A stretch of 38,720 bases of DNA, from the NCBI GenBank assembly GCA_002339125.1, contig DDJQ01000100.1, positions 1 to 38,720 on the forward strand. The letters are read 5' to 3'. This document shows, one piece after another, positions 11,657 to 20,560 of the stretch. Each line of letters starts with the position of its first letter. Within the stretch, counting starts at the first letter, position 1. The position numbers were made by a program, and so were the translations under genes. The stretch is from Alteromonadaceae bacterium UBA2620 (GTDB taxonomy: Bacteria > Pseudomonadota > Gammaproteobacteria > Enterobacterales > Alteromonadaceae). The notes under the pieces are model-generated. The model saw only the letters and a list, made by a program, of their open reading frames with translations, was not told the origin of the DNA and made no database searches.

Positions 11657-12133
11657 ATGACTCAATATCCTATGACTGCACGTGGTGCTGAGATGCTTCG
11701 CGAGGAGTTGAATCAACTTAAATCGGTAGAGCGCCCTAAAATTATCGCTTCTATTGCGGAAGCCCGCGAACATGGCGACTTAAAAGAAAACGCTGAGTAT
11801 CACGCCGCCCGTGAACAGCAAAGCTTCTGTGAAGGCCGCATTCAGGACATCGAAGGTAAACTGTCTAATGCACAAATCATCGATGTCACTAAAATGCCTA
11901 ACAATGGCAAAGTTATCTTTGGGGCTACGGTGACCATTCTTAACGTTGATAACGATAAAGAAACCACTTATCGCATCGTGGGTGACGATGAAGCCGACAT
12001 TAAACAAAACCTGATTTCCGTTAACTCGCCAATCGCCCGCGGCCTGATTGGTAAAGAGCTCGACGATATGGTGAACATTAAAACGCCGGCTGGCACCGTT
12101 GAATACGAAATCATCGAAGTCGAATATATTTAA
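11657..12133 (+). CDS. greA: Transcription elongation factor GreA
   Basis: GreA rescues backtracked RNA polymerase by stimulating cleavage of the nascent RNA inside the secondary channel. The chosen start, ATG 11657, gives 158 residues, the same as E. coli GreA, with PMTARGAEMLREEL at the N-terminus; the longer open frame from 11585 would run through the carAB terminator and is rejected. The coiled-coil finger carries the catalytic acidic tip in HGDLKENAEYHAAREQQ, including the conserved Asp and Glu. The C-terminal FKBP-like domain contains IFGATVTILN and VNSPIARGLIGKE. It has its own terminator and probably its own promoter. Confidence 0.97.
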   Translation: MTQYPMTARGAEMLREELNQLKSVERPKIIASIAEAREHGDLKENAEYHAAREQQSFCEGRIQDIEGKLSNAQIIDVTKMPNNGKVIFGATVTILNVDNDKETTYRIVGDDEADIKQNLISVNSPIARGLIGKELDDMVNIKTPAGTVEYEIIEVEYI

Positions 12134-12140
12134 TCATTTC

Positions 12141-12170
12141 TAAGAGCTGCTTTCGCAGCTCTTATTTTTT
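12141..12170 (+). terminator. Rho-independent terminator after greA
   Basis: AAGAGCTGC (12142-12150), loop TTTC and GCAGCTCTT (12155-12163) form a perfect 9-bp stem, followed by A and six T. Confidence 0.9.
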
Positions 12171-12207
12171 GCCCCTTTGTTTTACGCCCTGTATTAAACG
12201 GATTTAT

Positions 12208-12762
12208 ATGAAAGACACCAACACCGACGAAATTCAAACCCTCGACTCGAAAGTGGTTTATCAGAATCGCTGGATGACCGTGCGCGAAGATACTATTGGT
12301 CGTGATGACGGTTACCGCGGGATCTATGGGGTTGTGGACAAGCCGGACTTTGTGGTGGTGATAGCCATTGATGGCGACGATGTTTACCTTGTCGAACAAT
12401 ATCGTTATCCGGTAAAAGGCCGTCATCTCGAATTTCCCCAGGGGGCGAAAGAGGGCGCAGAAACCTTTGACGCACTGAGCGTTGCTAAGGCCGAATTAAG
12501 AGAAGAATGCGGTTTGCTGGCAGCCGACTGGCAGTACGTTGGCGAACAGTTTCTGGCCTATGGTATGTGTTCCCAGCGCTATCATATTTTCGTGGCGAAA
12601 ACCCTCACCAAAACGGCTCAGGAACTCGAAGAAGAAGAGCAGGGGCTCACTGTGCATAAGCTGCCGCTGGCAGAAGTAAAAGCCCGCATAGTTAACGGTG
12701 AGATGATGGATTCAACCACCTGTAATGCGTTTGGACTGGCAACACTTAAAGGCTATCTTTAA
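12208..12762 (+). CDS. NUDIX hydrolase, ADP-ribose pyrophosphatase-like
   Basis: A 184-residue NUDIX hydrolase likely to cleave a nucleoside diphosphate linked to another moiety, ADP-ribose being the best guess. The NUDIX helix region reads LEFPQGAKEGAETFDALSVA and then KAELREECGL. Compared with the canonical G-x5-E-x7-R-E-U-x-E-E-x-G-U, two extra residues lie in the spacer and the Arg is replaced by Ala (AELREECGL). The metal-binding EE pair is intact. The PQG...ELREE-x-GL form is found in a branch of ADP-ribose-type hydrolases distinct from E. coli NudF, so no symbol is given. ATG 12208 (MKDTNTDEIQ) is preferred over upstream codons that fall in the greA terminator. The next gene starts 2 bases after the stop, so translation is probably coupled. 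Confidence 0.8.
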   Translation: MKDTNTDEIQTLDSKVVYQNRWMTVREDTIGRDDGYRGIYGVVDKPDFVVVIAIDGDDVYLVEQYRYPVKGRHLEFPQGAKEGAETFDALSVAKAELREECGLLAADWQYVGEQFLAYGMCSQRYHIFVAKTLTKTAQELEEEEQGLTVHKLPLAEVKARIVNGEMMDSTTCNAFGLATLKGYL

Positions 12763-12764
12763 TC

Positions 12765-13235
12765 ATGCCAGCCGAATCGCTGCAAATCAGGGTAGACGAT
12801 TTATCCGGTGGTGATGTTATTGCGTTGCTCGAGGAACATCTGGCTGATATGTATGCGACATCGCCACCTGAGTGCGTTCATGCTCTCGACGTTGATAAAC
12901 TCCAAGCGCCGGACATTACCTTTTTTGCGGCTCGCTCCGGGCATAAACTGCTGGGTTGCATCGCTTTGAAGCACCTTAACGCCGCTCAGGCCGAAATCAA
13001 ATCCATGCGTACACCAGCCAGTGCACGGCGCACTGGTACAGGTAAGAGATTACTTGAGCATGTTATTGATTATGCCACAAATACCGGCTATCAAAGCTTA
13101 TGGCTGGAAACGGGCACCATGGACTTTTTTGCTCCGGCCAGACAGTTATATCAGCGCTACGGATTTCAATTTTGTGGGCCATTTGCCGACTATCAGGCCG
13201 ATCCCAACAGTTGTTTTATGTGCAAAACTTTATAA
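12765..13235 (+). CDS. GNAT-family N-acetyltransferase
   Basis: A 156-residue GNAT acetyltransferase, transferring acetyl from acetyl-CoA to an unknown amine. The segment EIKSMRTPASARRTGTGKRL is the beta4 strand plus the pyrophosphate-binding loop (R-x-x-G-x-G-K), followed by LLEHVIDYATNTGYQSLWLETG and the C-terminal signature ARQLYQRYGFQFCGPFADY. The overall pattern is that of the small YsnE/AttT-like GNATs. It begins 2 bases after the NUDIX gene and was probably made from the same mRNA; the pairing does not reveal a substrate. Confidence 0.8.
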   Translation: MPAESLQIRVDDLSGGDVIALLEEHLADMYATSPPECVHALDVDKLQAPDITFFAARSGHKLLGCIALKHLNAAQAEIKSMRTPASARRTGTGKRLLEHVIDYATNTGYQSLWLETGTMDFFAPARQLYQRYGFQFCGPFADYQADPNSCFMCKTL

Positions 13236-13627
13236 TCGCCAGGCGCTATGGTTTTAACCGGTCGGCCTGACAGGGGCCCTGAACCCTTTTTCCATTAATT
13301 CAGATCAAGCATTGCTTCACTTTACCTTGTGTTCACCAATGCTCTCCAGCACACTCATCTACAGGCGATATATTAACCACTTATACGACCTATAAACACT
13401 GTTTATGGCAGATGGGATGATGACAGCATGTTAATTTAGTGTGATAGCAGTATTCATACAACTTATAGGTTGCATAAGTGAAACTTAATTTTATGCATAA
13501 AATAGAATATATATTGATATTTAGTCGTAAAAAATGATTTTTTATGCAATTCAAACAGTTGTTTATATTGTCTTTTAGCAACTGCCGTGATACTAATCTG
13601 TTTCCAAAATAATGCCCGGGAAAAGCA
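13236..13627. other. AT-rich spacer upstream of oadGAB
   Basis: About 390 bases without a recognisable gene. The first part contains GGGGCCC and a short T-run but no convincing terminator. The part from 13440 to 13560 is very AT-rich and contains the palindrome TTATGCATAA (13491-13500), with related TGCATAA (13471-13477) and TTATGCAA (13552-13559) nearby. These could be operator sites for the regulator of oadGAB, whose identity I cannot give. Confidence 0.4.
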
Positions 13628-13891
13628 ATGACTACACCGATTTCAGAATTACTAATGGAAGCTGGCAATTTACTGCTGGTGGGAATGGGCTTTGTTTTTG
13701 TGTTTCTGACAATCCTCATTTTCGCGGTAAACGCACTCAAGGCTTTTTGTGAGCGTTTCCCTGGTCAGGAGCCGCAGGCGCCGGTAAGAGCGTCGGGCAC
13801 GAAAGCCACTTCAACAGCTGCCGCCGATAACAATGTTATCGCTGCCATATCTGCTGCTGTGCACGCGCACAGAAACGCAAAGAATAAATAA
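13628..13891 (+). CDS. oadG: Oxaloacetate decarboxylase gamma subunit
   Basis: OadG is the small membrane subunit that holds the Na+-pumping oxaloacetate decarboxylase together and, in characterised enzymes, binds zinc through its C-terminal part. This 87-residue protein has one N-terminal transmembrane helix (LLLVGMGFVFVFLTILIFAV, residues 16-35) and a cytoplasmic tail rich in Ala and Pro that ends with AISAAVHAHRNAKNK, typical of OadG. It is first in the order oadG-oadA-oadB, with oadA starting 18 bases downstream. Confidence 0.9.
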   Translation: MTTPISELLMEAGNLLLVGMGFVFVFLTILIFAVNALKAFCERFPGQEPQAPVRASGTKATSTAAADNNVIAAISAAVHAHRNAKNK

Positions 13892-13909
13892 CACACTTTA
13901 GGAGAACAC

Positions 13910-15700
13910 ATGTCTAAGCCACTGGCGATTACCGAACTGGTGCTTCGGGATGCGCACCAATCACTGCTAGCAACCAGAATGCGTCTGGACGATATGCTAC
14001 CCATCGCTGAAAAGCTTGATAACGCGGGTTATTGGTCGATCGAGTCCTGGGGTGGTGCCACCTTCGATTCATGTATCCGTTATCTGGGTGAAGATCCGTG
14101 GGAACGCATCCGTGAGCTGAAAAAAGCCATGCCAAAGACCCCTCAGCAAATGTTATTGCGCGGTCAGAACCTGCTGGGGTATCGCCATTATGCCGACGAC
14201 GTGGTTACCCGCTTTGTTGAGCGTGCGCACGACAACGGTGTAGACGTATTCCGTATTTTCGATGCCATGAATGATGTACGTAACCTGGAAACGGCCATCA
14301 AAGCTGCGGTGAATTGTGGTGCACATGCTCAGGGTACTATCTCTTACACTGTGAGCCCGGTGCATAACCTCGAGTTGTGGCTGGATATGGCGAAAAAGCT
14401 CGAAGACATGGGTGTTCACTCTATCTGTATTAAAGATATGGCAGGCCTGCTTAAGCCTTACGAGTGTGAAACGCTTATCACCGAACTGAAGAAAACCGTT
14501 GATGTGCCGATTGCCATGCAGTGTCACGCCACTACCGGCCTGAGCACTGCCACTTACCAAAAAGCCATTGATGCTGGTATCGACATTCTTGATACCGCGA
14601 TTTCGTCAATGAGTATGACTTACGGTCACTCTGCCACCGAAACCATAGTGTCGATTCTGGAAGGCACCGAGCGTGATACCGGCCTGGATTTACCGGAGCT
14701 GGCTGAGATTGCCGCCTACTTCCGTGATGTGCGTAAGAAGTACGCTAAATTTGAAGGCAGCCTGAAGGGCGTTGATGCACGTATTCTGTTGGCTCAGGTA
14801 CCTGGTGGTATGCTTACCAACATGGAAAGCCAGCTCAAAGAGCAGGGCGCAGCCGATAAATTTGATGAAGTACTGCAGGAGATCCCACGCGTTCGTGAAG
14901 ATCTGGGCTTTATTCCTCTGGTTACACCTACCTCGCAAATCGTTGGTACTCAGGCGGTACTCAACGTTCTGACCGGCGAGCGTTATAAAAGTATCTCCAA
15001 AGAAACTGCTGGCGTACTGAAAGGCGAATACGGCGCTACTGCTGCACCGGTTAATAGTGAGCTGCAAGCACGCGTGCTGGATGGTGGCGAAGCAATCACC
15101 TGTCGTCCTGCCGATCTCATTGAACCAGAACTGGAAAAACTTGAAACTGAACTCGATAGTCTGGCTAATGAAAAATCCATCTCTCTGGCTAAAGACAAAA
15201 TCGACGACGTGCTGACTTATGCGCTGTTCCCGCAAATTGGCCTTAAATTCCTCGAAAACCGCAACAATCCGGATGCCTTTGAACCGGTACCCACTGGTGA
15301 AGAAGCCGCACCAGCTGCTCCGTCAGCCAGTGCGCCGGCCTCAGCATCAGAAGCGGCTGTTTACGATGTCCGTGTTGATGGCAAGCTGTACAGCGTGGAA
15401 GTGGGCGCACAAGGCGAGTTAGGCGCAATTACTCCGGCGCCAGCGGCACCGGCTCAGGCAGCGCCTGCTGCTGCGCCTGCACCATCTGGTCAGACTATTA
15501 ATGCGCCATTGGCAGGCAACGTGTTTAAGATCCTTGTATCGCCGGGCGATCAGGTAGCCAATGGGGATGTAGTGATCATTCTGGAAGCCATGAAAATGGA
15601 AACCGAGATCCGCAGTGCCTTTGACGGCACAGTATCTTCAATTCAGGTAAAAGATGGTGACAGCGTTTCCAGCGGTCAGCCTCTGATTAGTTTGGGTTAA
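13910..15700 (+). CDS. oadA: Oxaloacetate decarboxylase alpha subunit (biotin-containing)
   Basis: OadA transfers the carboxyl group of oxaloacetate to biotin; OadB then decarboxylates carboxybiotin and drives Na+ export. It is 596 residues. The N-terminal carboxyltransferase domain begins ELVLRDAHQSLLATRMR, with the metal-binding Asp, and includes FRIFDAMND and AMQCHATTGLS. A linker rich in Ala and Pro precedes the biotinyl domain, where EAMKMETEI places the biotinylated lysine at residue 562. The ribosome site AGGAG lies about 7 bases before ATG 13910. It is translated between oadG and oadB in one operon. Confidence 0.97.
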   Translation: MSKPLAITELVLRDAHQSLLATRMRLDDMLPIAEKLDNAGYWSIESWGGATFDSCIRYLGEDPWERIRELKKAMPKTPQQMLLRGQNLLGYRHYADDVVTRFVERAHDNGVDVFRIFDAMNDVRNLETAIKAAVNCGAHAQGTISYTVSPVHNLELWLDMAKKLEDMGVHSICIKDMAGLLKPYECETLITELKKTVDVPIAMQCHATTGLSTATYQKAIDAGIDILDTAISSMSMTYGHSATETIVSILEGTERDTGLDLPELAEIAAYFRDVRKKYAKFEGSLKGVDARILLAQVPGGMLTNMESQLKEQGAADKFDEVLQEIPRVREDLGFIPLVTPTSQIVGTQAVLNVLTGERYKSISKETAGVLKGEYGATAAPVNSELQARVLDGGEAITCRPADLIEPELEKLETELDSLANEKSISLAKDKIDDVLTYALFPQIGLKFLENRNNPDAFEPVPTGEEAAPAAPSASAPASASEAAVYDVRVDGKLYSVEVGAQGELGAITPAPAAPAQAAPAAAPAPSGQTINAPLAGNVFKILVSPGDQVANGDVVIILEAMKMETEIRSAFDGTVSSIQVKDGDSVSSGQPLISLG

Positions 15701-15706
15701 CCGGCC

Positions 15707-16837
15707 ATGGAACAATTAGCCATATTATGGGACAGCACCGCGCTGGCCCATTTTCAATCCGGCCAGCTAATTATGATGGCAGTAGGCGGACTACTGCTGT
15801 ATCTGGCCATCGTTAAAAAGTTTGAGCCACTACTGTTATTTCCAATTGGTTTTGGTGCCTTACTGACCAACATTCCACTGGCCGGTTTTACCGAGCCGGG
15901 CGGCATGTTGTATTACATCTACGAAGTGGGGATCCACTCCGGCGTGTTCCCTCTGCTCATTTTTATGGGCGTGGGCGCAATGACGGATTTTGGCGCGTTA
16001 ATCGCTAACCCGCGGATGCTGTTACTCGGCGCAGCTGCGCAGTTTGGTATTTTTGCCACGCTGTTCGGTGCGATTGCGCTTAACTTTATTCCGGGCTTCG
16101 ATTTCACCCTTAAAGATGCCTCGGCAATCGCCATTATCGGTGGTGCTGACGGACCCACGGCTATCTTCCTGGCTTCCCGGCTGGCGCCAGACTTACTCGG
16201 CGCTATAGCGGTTGCTGCGTATTCTTATATGGCACTGGTACCTATTATCCAGCCGCCCATTATGAAGGCACTTACCACGCCGGAAGAACGCAAGATTGAG
16301 ATGGCTCAGTTACGTCATGTTTCTGCCAAGGAGAAGGTGTTATTCCCACTGGCAGTGCTGTTCCTGACCATTCTGTTTCTGCCTTCAGCAACGCCGCTGG
16401 TAGGTATGTTCTGCTTTGGTAACCTGATGAAAGAATGTGGTGTGGTAGACCGTTTAAGCAAAACTGCTCAAAACGAATTAATCAACATTGTGACTATCTT
16501 CTTAGGGTTAGCCGTTGGTTCTAAGCTGTCAGCGGATAAATTCCTGACGGTTGAAACACTGGGTATTCTGGGGCTTGGCGCCATTGCCTTTGCAATTGGT
16601 ACTGCAACCGGTGTGATCATGGCTAAAATCATGAGCAAAGCCAGTGGCGGTACTATCAACCCGCTGATCGGTGCCGCCGGGGTATCAGCTGTGCCTATGG
16701 CTGCCCGGGTCGTTAACAAGGTTGGTCTTGAAGCTAACCCGCATAACTTCCTGCTAATGCATGCTATGGGGCCAAACGTTGCCGGCGTGCTGGGTTCTGC
16801 TGTAGCAGCTGGTGTGCTGTTAGCCCTGGTGGGCTAA
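15707..16837 (+). CDS. oadB: Oxaloacetate decarboxylase beta subunit, Na+-pumping
   Basis: OadB is the integral-membrane part that couples carboxybiotin decarboxylation to Na+ export. It has 376 residues and multiple hydrophobic helices. The conserved GGADGPTAIF holds the aspartate essential for Na+ and proton movement, and the stretch AYSYMALVPIIQPP is a family hallmark; GAAGVSAVPMAARVV and ANPHNFLLMHAMGPNVAGVLG near the C-terminus are also typical. It starts 6 bases after oadA. Its stop codon is only 4 bases from the convergent sapF stop, with no standard terminator between. Confidence 0.97.
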   Translation: MEQLAILWDSTALAHFQSGQLIMMAVGGLLLYLAIVKKFEPLLLFPIGFGALLTNIPLAGFTEPGGMLYYIYEVGIHSGVFPLLIFMGVGAMTDFGALIANPRMLLLGAAAQFGIFATLFGAIALNFIPGFDFTLKDASAIAIIGGADGPTAIFLASRLAPDLLGAIAVAAYSYMALVPIIQPPIMKALTTPEERKIEMAQLRHVSAKEKVLFPLAVLFLTILFLPSATPLVGMFCFGNLMKECGVVDRLSKTAQNELINIVTIFLGLAVGSKLSADKFLTVETLGILGLGAIAFAIGTATGVIMAKIMSKASGGTINPLIGAAGVSAVPMAARVVNKVGLEANPHNFLLMHAMGPNVAGVLGSAVAAGVLLALVG

Positions 16838-16841
16838 CTTA

Positions 16842-17657
16842 TTAATCGGGTTCCCGCATGGTTTGTTGCGGGATCAGCGACTGATAAGACATTACCAGTT
16901 TCTTGGTCATTTCGTGCTGAGGCCATCGAAAGATGGTCTCGGTTTTACCACTCTCAATAATCTGTCCCTTATCCATCACAATCACCCGGTCGGCGATGTG
17001 CCGGACAATCCCCAGGTTGTGCGAAATAAAGATAAACGCCAGACCCATCTCTTTTTGTAATTGCAGGATCAGGTTTACCGTCTGGGAGCGGATAGTGGGA
17101 TCCAACGCCGCAAAAGGCTCGTCGGCAATCAGTACCTTTGGGTCGGGTAATATGGCTTTCGCCAGTGAAACACGCTGTTGCTGGCCGTCAGAGAGCATAT
17201 GACGGTAAAAATAGATGTGTTCCCGTAGCAGCCCTACTTTTACCAATGTATCGCCTATGAGGGCTTTACGTTCGTTTTCAGCCATGGATGAATTTAACCG
17301 TAGGGGTTCATCGAGGATTTGACCCACCGTAATCCCCGGATTAATCGACTCGCTGTTATGCTGAAAAATCATGCGGATGCCGGTTATGTCGGCTTTTTTA
17401 CGCGCCACCCGGTGTTTTACCGACCAGTATCTTTCTTCCTGCAACTGAATATGGCCTTCATCGGGTTCCACTGCACCGGCCAGCATTTTTGCCAGCAAGG
17501 ATTTACCTGAACGGTTCTGACCAATAATGGCAATGGTTTCGCCTTTGGTTACCTGCATATCTATCGGGCCGAGAGAGAATACCTCCGGCTTTTTCAGCCA
17601 GCGCTTTTTGCTGCTGTGGCGAAAAGTTAAGCCGCTGACATTGAGGATTTGCGTCAT
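16842..17657 (-). CDS. sapF: Peptide ABC transporter ATP-binding protein SapF
   Basis: SapF is one of two ATPases of the SapABCDF importer, known in enteric bacteria for antimicrobial-peptide resistance and linked to peptide, haem, K+ or putrescine transport. It has 271 residues. Walker A is GQNRSGKS (about residues 42-49), the signature LSDGQQQRVSLAKAIL, and Walker B LIADEPFAALDP with the catalytic Glu present, followed by the switch histidine in ISHNLG. Its ATG overlaps the sapD stop (ATGA). It is the last gene of the operon. Confidence 0.93.
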   Translation of the reverse strand: MTQILNVSGLTFRHSSKKRWLKKPEVFSLGPIDMQVTKGETIAIIGQNRSGKSLLAKMLAGAVEPDEGHIQLQEERYWSVKHRVARKKADITGIRMIFQHNSESINPGITVGQILDEPLRLNSSMAENERKALIGDTLVKVGLLREHIYFYRHMLSDGQQQRVSLAKAILPDPKVLIADEPFAALDPTIRSQTVNLILQLQKEMGLAFIFISHNLGIVRHIADRVIVMDKGQIIESGKTETIFRWPQHEMTKKLVMSYQSLIPQQTMREPD

Positions 17658-18649
17658 ACTTTCTCCCGATGCAGTGGAAAGTGGCAGCTATAGCTATGAT
17701 CATGAATCTTACGCACCGCCGGGACATTAACGCAGGCGCGCTGGGCGCGCGGGCAACGAGGGCCCAGACGACAACCAATAGGCAGATGCTGTAGGGTAGG
17801 GATGGTACCGGCCAGGGTTGGTAACTGTGATTTGGGCGGTAAATCCTTACTGAAACTGGGCGCGCTGTCCATCAACGCCTTGGTATACGGATGCAGCGGC
17901 CGTTTACGAATATGCTTCATTTTGCCGGATTCCACTGTCTGACCGCAGTACAGCACCGTCATGGTATGCGACATACTGGCAATGGCCAGCAAATCGTGGC
18001 TGACAAATAAAATACCTAATGAGCGGGTCTGATTCAGACGCGACAATAATTTTAGTACCTGTACTTTAGTGGTGGTTTCCATGCCCCGGGTCGGGTCATC
18101 GGCAATCAGCATCTTCGGCTGACTGATAAGTGCCATGGCCAGCATCAGTTTCTGACCGATATCAGTAGGGATCTGATGAGGGTAAGCGCGCAGATAATGT
18201 TCGTGGTCTTTTATGCCCACTTTGTGCACGGTGTTAATAACCACTTTGCGTCGCGATTGTGCCCGTTGCCAGAACCAGCTACCTTCAATAAGTTGATCTG
18301 GCAGGGATTCTTCCAGTTGTTCACCAAGGGTAACCGACGGATCCAGCGAGGCAATGGAATGTTGAAACACCACGCCGATATCCTTACGCAGGATTTGCCG
18401 GCGCTTTTGCTCAGACATCGACAGCAGGTTATTACCATTCCAGCTCATGCGATCGGCGGTGATATTCCAGTTCGGTGGCGTTGCCCCGGATATCGCCTGT
18501 ACAATCAGACTTTTACCTGAGCCTGACTCACCCACTAAGGCACGGATTTCACCCGAGTTAACGGTCAGGTTAATCTTATCGAGAGCTTTAATCACCTGGG
18601 TACCTGTATCGATTTCCAGGGTCAGGTTTTTAATATCCAGTAAAGGCAT
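17654..18649 (-). CDS. sapD: Peptide ABC transporter ATP-binding protein SapD
   Basis: SapD is the second ATPase of the Sap transporter, 331 residues with the C-terminal oligopeptide-transporter extension (PIGCRLGPRCPRAQRACV) that may hold an iron-sulphur site in related Dpp/Opp proteins. Walker A is GESGSGKS. The signature motif is degenerate (IPTDIGQKLMLAMAL instead of LSGGQ), as in other SapD proteins. Walker B reads MLIADDPTRGME: the usual catalytic Glu is Asp here, while SapF keeps Glu. The two ATP sites are therefore likely asymmetric. The start ATG shares one base with the sapC stop. Confidence 0.93.
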   Translation of the reverse strand: MPLLDIKNLTLEIDTGTQVIKALDKINLTVNSGEIRALVGESGSGKSLIVQAISGATPPNWNITADRMSWNGNNLLSMSEQKRRQILRKDIGVVFQHSIASLDPSVTLGEQLEESLPDQLIEGSWFWQRAQSRRKVVINTVHKVGIKDHEHYLRAYPHQIPTDIGQKLMLAMALISQPKMLIADDPTRGMETTTKVQVLKLLSRLNQTRSLGILFVSHDLLAIASMSHTMTVLYCGQTVESGKMKHIRKRPLHPYTKALMDSAPSFSKDLPPKSQLPTLAGTIPTLQHLPIGCRLGPRCPRAQRACVNVPAVRKIHDHSYSCHFPLHREKV

Positions 18650-19542
18650 TAGCGATTCACCCGTTTGCGTAGCGCAGAACGCAGTCCGTCACCTACTATA
18701 GTAATTGACAATACCATCAGAAATATCGTCACACCAGGAATGGCAATATTCCAGGGGGCCAGGTAACCGGCGTCCAGACCAGTGGCCAGAATAGCTCCCA
18801 GCTCTGGCAGTGGTGCTTGTGCACCAAGGTTTAAAAAGCCCAGTGCGCTGATATCGATTACCGCAATAGACAGGGCCAGAGTGCCCTGTACCACCAGCAT
18901 TTCAATCATATTGGGTAAGATGGAGTGGTAAAAGAGCTGCAGATTGCTGGCGCCATCAAGCGTAGACGACTGGATATAGTCTTTTTTCATTTCGCCGCGC
19001 ACAAACGAGCGGGTATGGTGCACAAACTGCGGAATTAGCGCCAGCGTAATAGCCCACATACTGTTAACCAGACCACTGCCCAGAATGCCAACAATAATAA
19101 TAGCAATCAGCAGGGTGGGAATGGCCATCAGCGCATCCAGCAGGTGGTTAACCACGCTGGAACGAACCCCACTCAACATACCGGCAATGGTGCCAATGGT
19201 GACGCCAACCAGCATAGCAATAATGACAACCAGCAAACTGGTACCGAAAGTAACCCGGCAGCCATACATAATGCGTGAGAATAAGTCCCGGCCCAGCGCG
19301 TCGGTGCCGAACAGATGAGCAATCGAACCGTTAGGAGCCCAGCTCGGTGGGATCAATAATGCTTCAGTATTCTGGTATGTAGGATTATAAGGCGCAACCA
19401 GTGGTGCAAAGAAGGCGAAAAATACAAATAACAACAAGACGGCCAGTCCGACCAAAGCAATATGACTGGATTTGAACGCCCGCCAGGTATGTTGCCACGG
19501 CGACGGATGGGCTTCATCATCGTAGAGGCTAAATCGTGACAC
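18649..19542 (-). CDS. sapC: Peptide ABC transporter permease SapC
   Basis: SapC is an inner-membrane permease of the Sap importer, 297 residues with about six transmembrane helices. The DppC-like N-terminal helix (HIALVGLAVLLLFVFFAFF) is followed by the LFGTDALGRDLFSRIMYG motif common to dipeptide-type permeases. The ATPase-coupling loop EAA-like segment reads STLDGASNLQLFYHSILPN. The start is GTG at 19542, overlapping the end of sapB by 14 bases, which points to translational coupling. Confidence 0.93.
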   Translation of the reverse strand: MSRFSLYDDEAHPSPWQHTWRAFKSSHIALVGLAVLLLFVFFAFFAPLVAPYNPTYQNTEALLIPPSWAPNGSIAHLFGTDALGRDLFSRIMYGCRVTFGTSLLVVIIAMLVGVTIGTIAGMLSGVRSSVVNHLLDALMAIPTLLIAIIIVGILGSGLVNSMWAITLALIPQFVHHTRSFVRGEMKKDYIQSSTLDGASNLQLFYHSILPNMIEMLVVQGTLALSIAVIDISALGFLNLGAQAPLPELGAILATGLDAGYLAPWNIAIPGVTIFLMVLSITIVGDGLRSALRKRVNR

Positions 19543-20560
19543 TTTCGTATTTTTCCCTGCTTGGATCGATTAAACGGTTAAATAAATCTATAGCAATGGT
19601 AATCATTACTACCAGCGTCGAAACGGCCAGCATGCCCATACGCAATGCAGAATAATCCCGCTGATAAATGGCCTGAATCAGCCAGTTACCAATACCGGGC
19701 CAGGAAAACAAGGTTTCCACAATCATGGCGTTGGTAATTAACGTGGTGATCTGCATGGCCATCAGCGGCAAAATGGGTAACAGGGCATTCCGCAGTACAT
19801 GGCGGAAAAATATCTGCTTGCTGGATAATCCTTTTGAGCGTGCAGCAATGATAAAGGGCTTGTTCAGCACATCGATAATAGAGCGCCGGGTGATTCTGAT
19901 CATTGAAGCGGTAGAAATAAACGCGATGGATAGTACTGGCAGGATCAGATGCAACAGGGCATCGCTGAAAGCCGCTGCTTTATCAACGTTTTCTGCCAGT
20001 AAAATATCAATCATCAGGAAGCCGGTTTTCGGCGGAATATCAAATAACAGGTTAATTCGCCCGGACAACGGTAACCATCCGAATTGCAGGCTAAAAGTCA
20101 GAATAAACAGCACTGCAAGCCAGAATACCGGCACTGAGTAAGCCGTTACACTGATGGAGTTAATGGTAAAATCAGTGGCGCTGTAGGCACGCAAACCGCT
20201 GTAGCACCCCAGTGGTATGCCCACCAAAATAACAATAAACATGGCACAGGCACTGAGCTCAATGGTGGCGGGCAAGGCCAGCATGATTTCTTCTGACAGT
20301 GGCTGCCCGGAAATCAGACTAACGCCCCAGTTACCGGCAAACAACTCGCTGAGGTAGTCGGCGAACTGCACAATAATGCTGTTATTCAGATGATACTGAT
20401 TCATCAGCGCTTCGTGCTGCATCAGGTTTTGTGGCATGATACCAGTTAAGGTAGTCACCGGCTCTGCCGGGAACAGATAGATCAGAGAAAACGACAGGGC
20501 ACTCAGTGACAGTAAAGTCAGACTGAATAAAATAGAATAGCGAAACAGGATCCTAATCAC
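19529..20560 (-). CDS. sapB: Peptide ABC transporter permease SapB
   Basis: SapB is the other permease of the Sap importer, 343 residues. It has the DppB-like N-terminus with a first membrane helix, then YHLNNSIIVQFADYLSELFAGNWGVSL, a pattern shared by dipeptide permeases. The coupling loop is ARSKGLSSKQIFFRHVLRNALLP. The family motif TLFSWPGIGNWLIQAIYQRDY is intact. It begins with GTG at 20560 and overlaps the sapA stop by 8 bases. Confidence 0.93.
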   Translation of the reverse strand: MIRILFRYSILFSLTLLSLSALSFSLIYLFPAEPVTTLTGIMPQNLMQHEALMNQYHLNNSIIVQFADYLSELFAGNWGVSLISGQPLSEEIMLALPATIELSACAMFIVILVGIPLGCYSGLRAYSATDFTINSISVTAYSVPVFWLAVLFILTFSLQFGWLPLSGRINLLFDIPPKTGFLMIDILLAENVDKAAAFSDALLHLILPVLSIAFISTASMIRITRRSIIDVLNKPFIIAARSKGLSSKQIFFRHVLRNALLPILPLMAMQITTLITNAMIVETLFSWPGIGNWLIQAIYQRDYSALRMGMLAVSTLVVMITIAIDLFNRLIDPSREKYESVTI

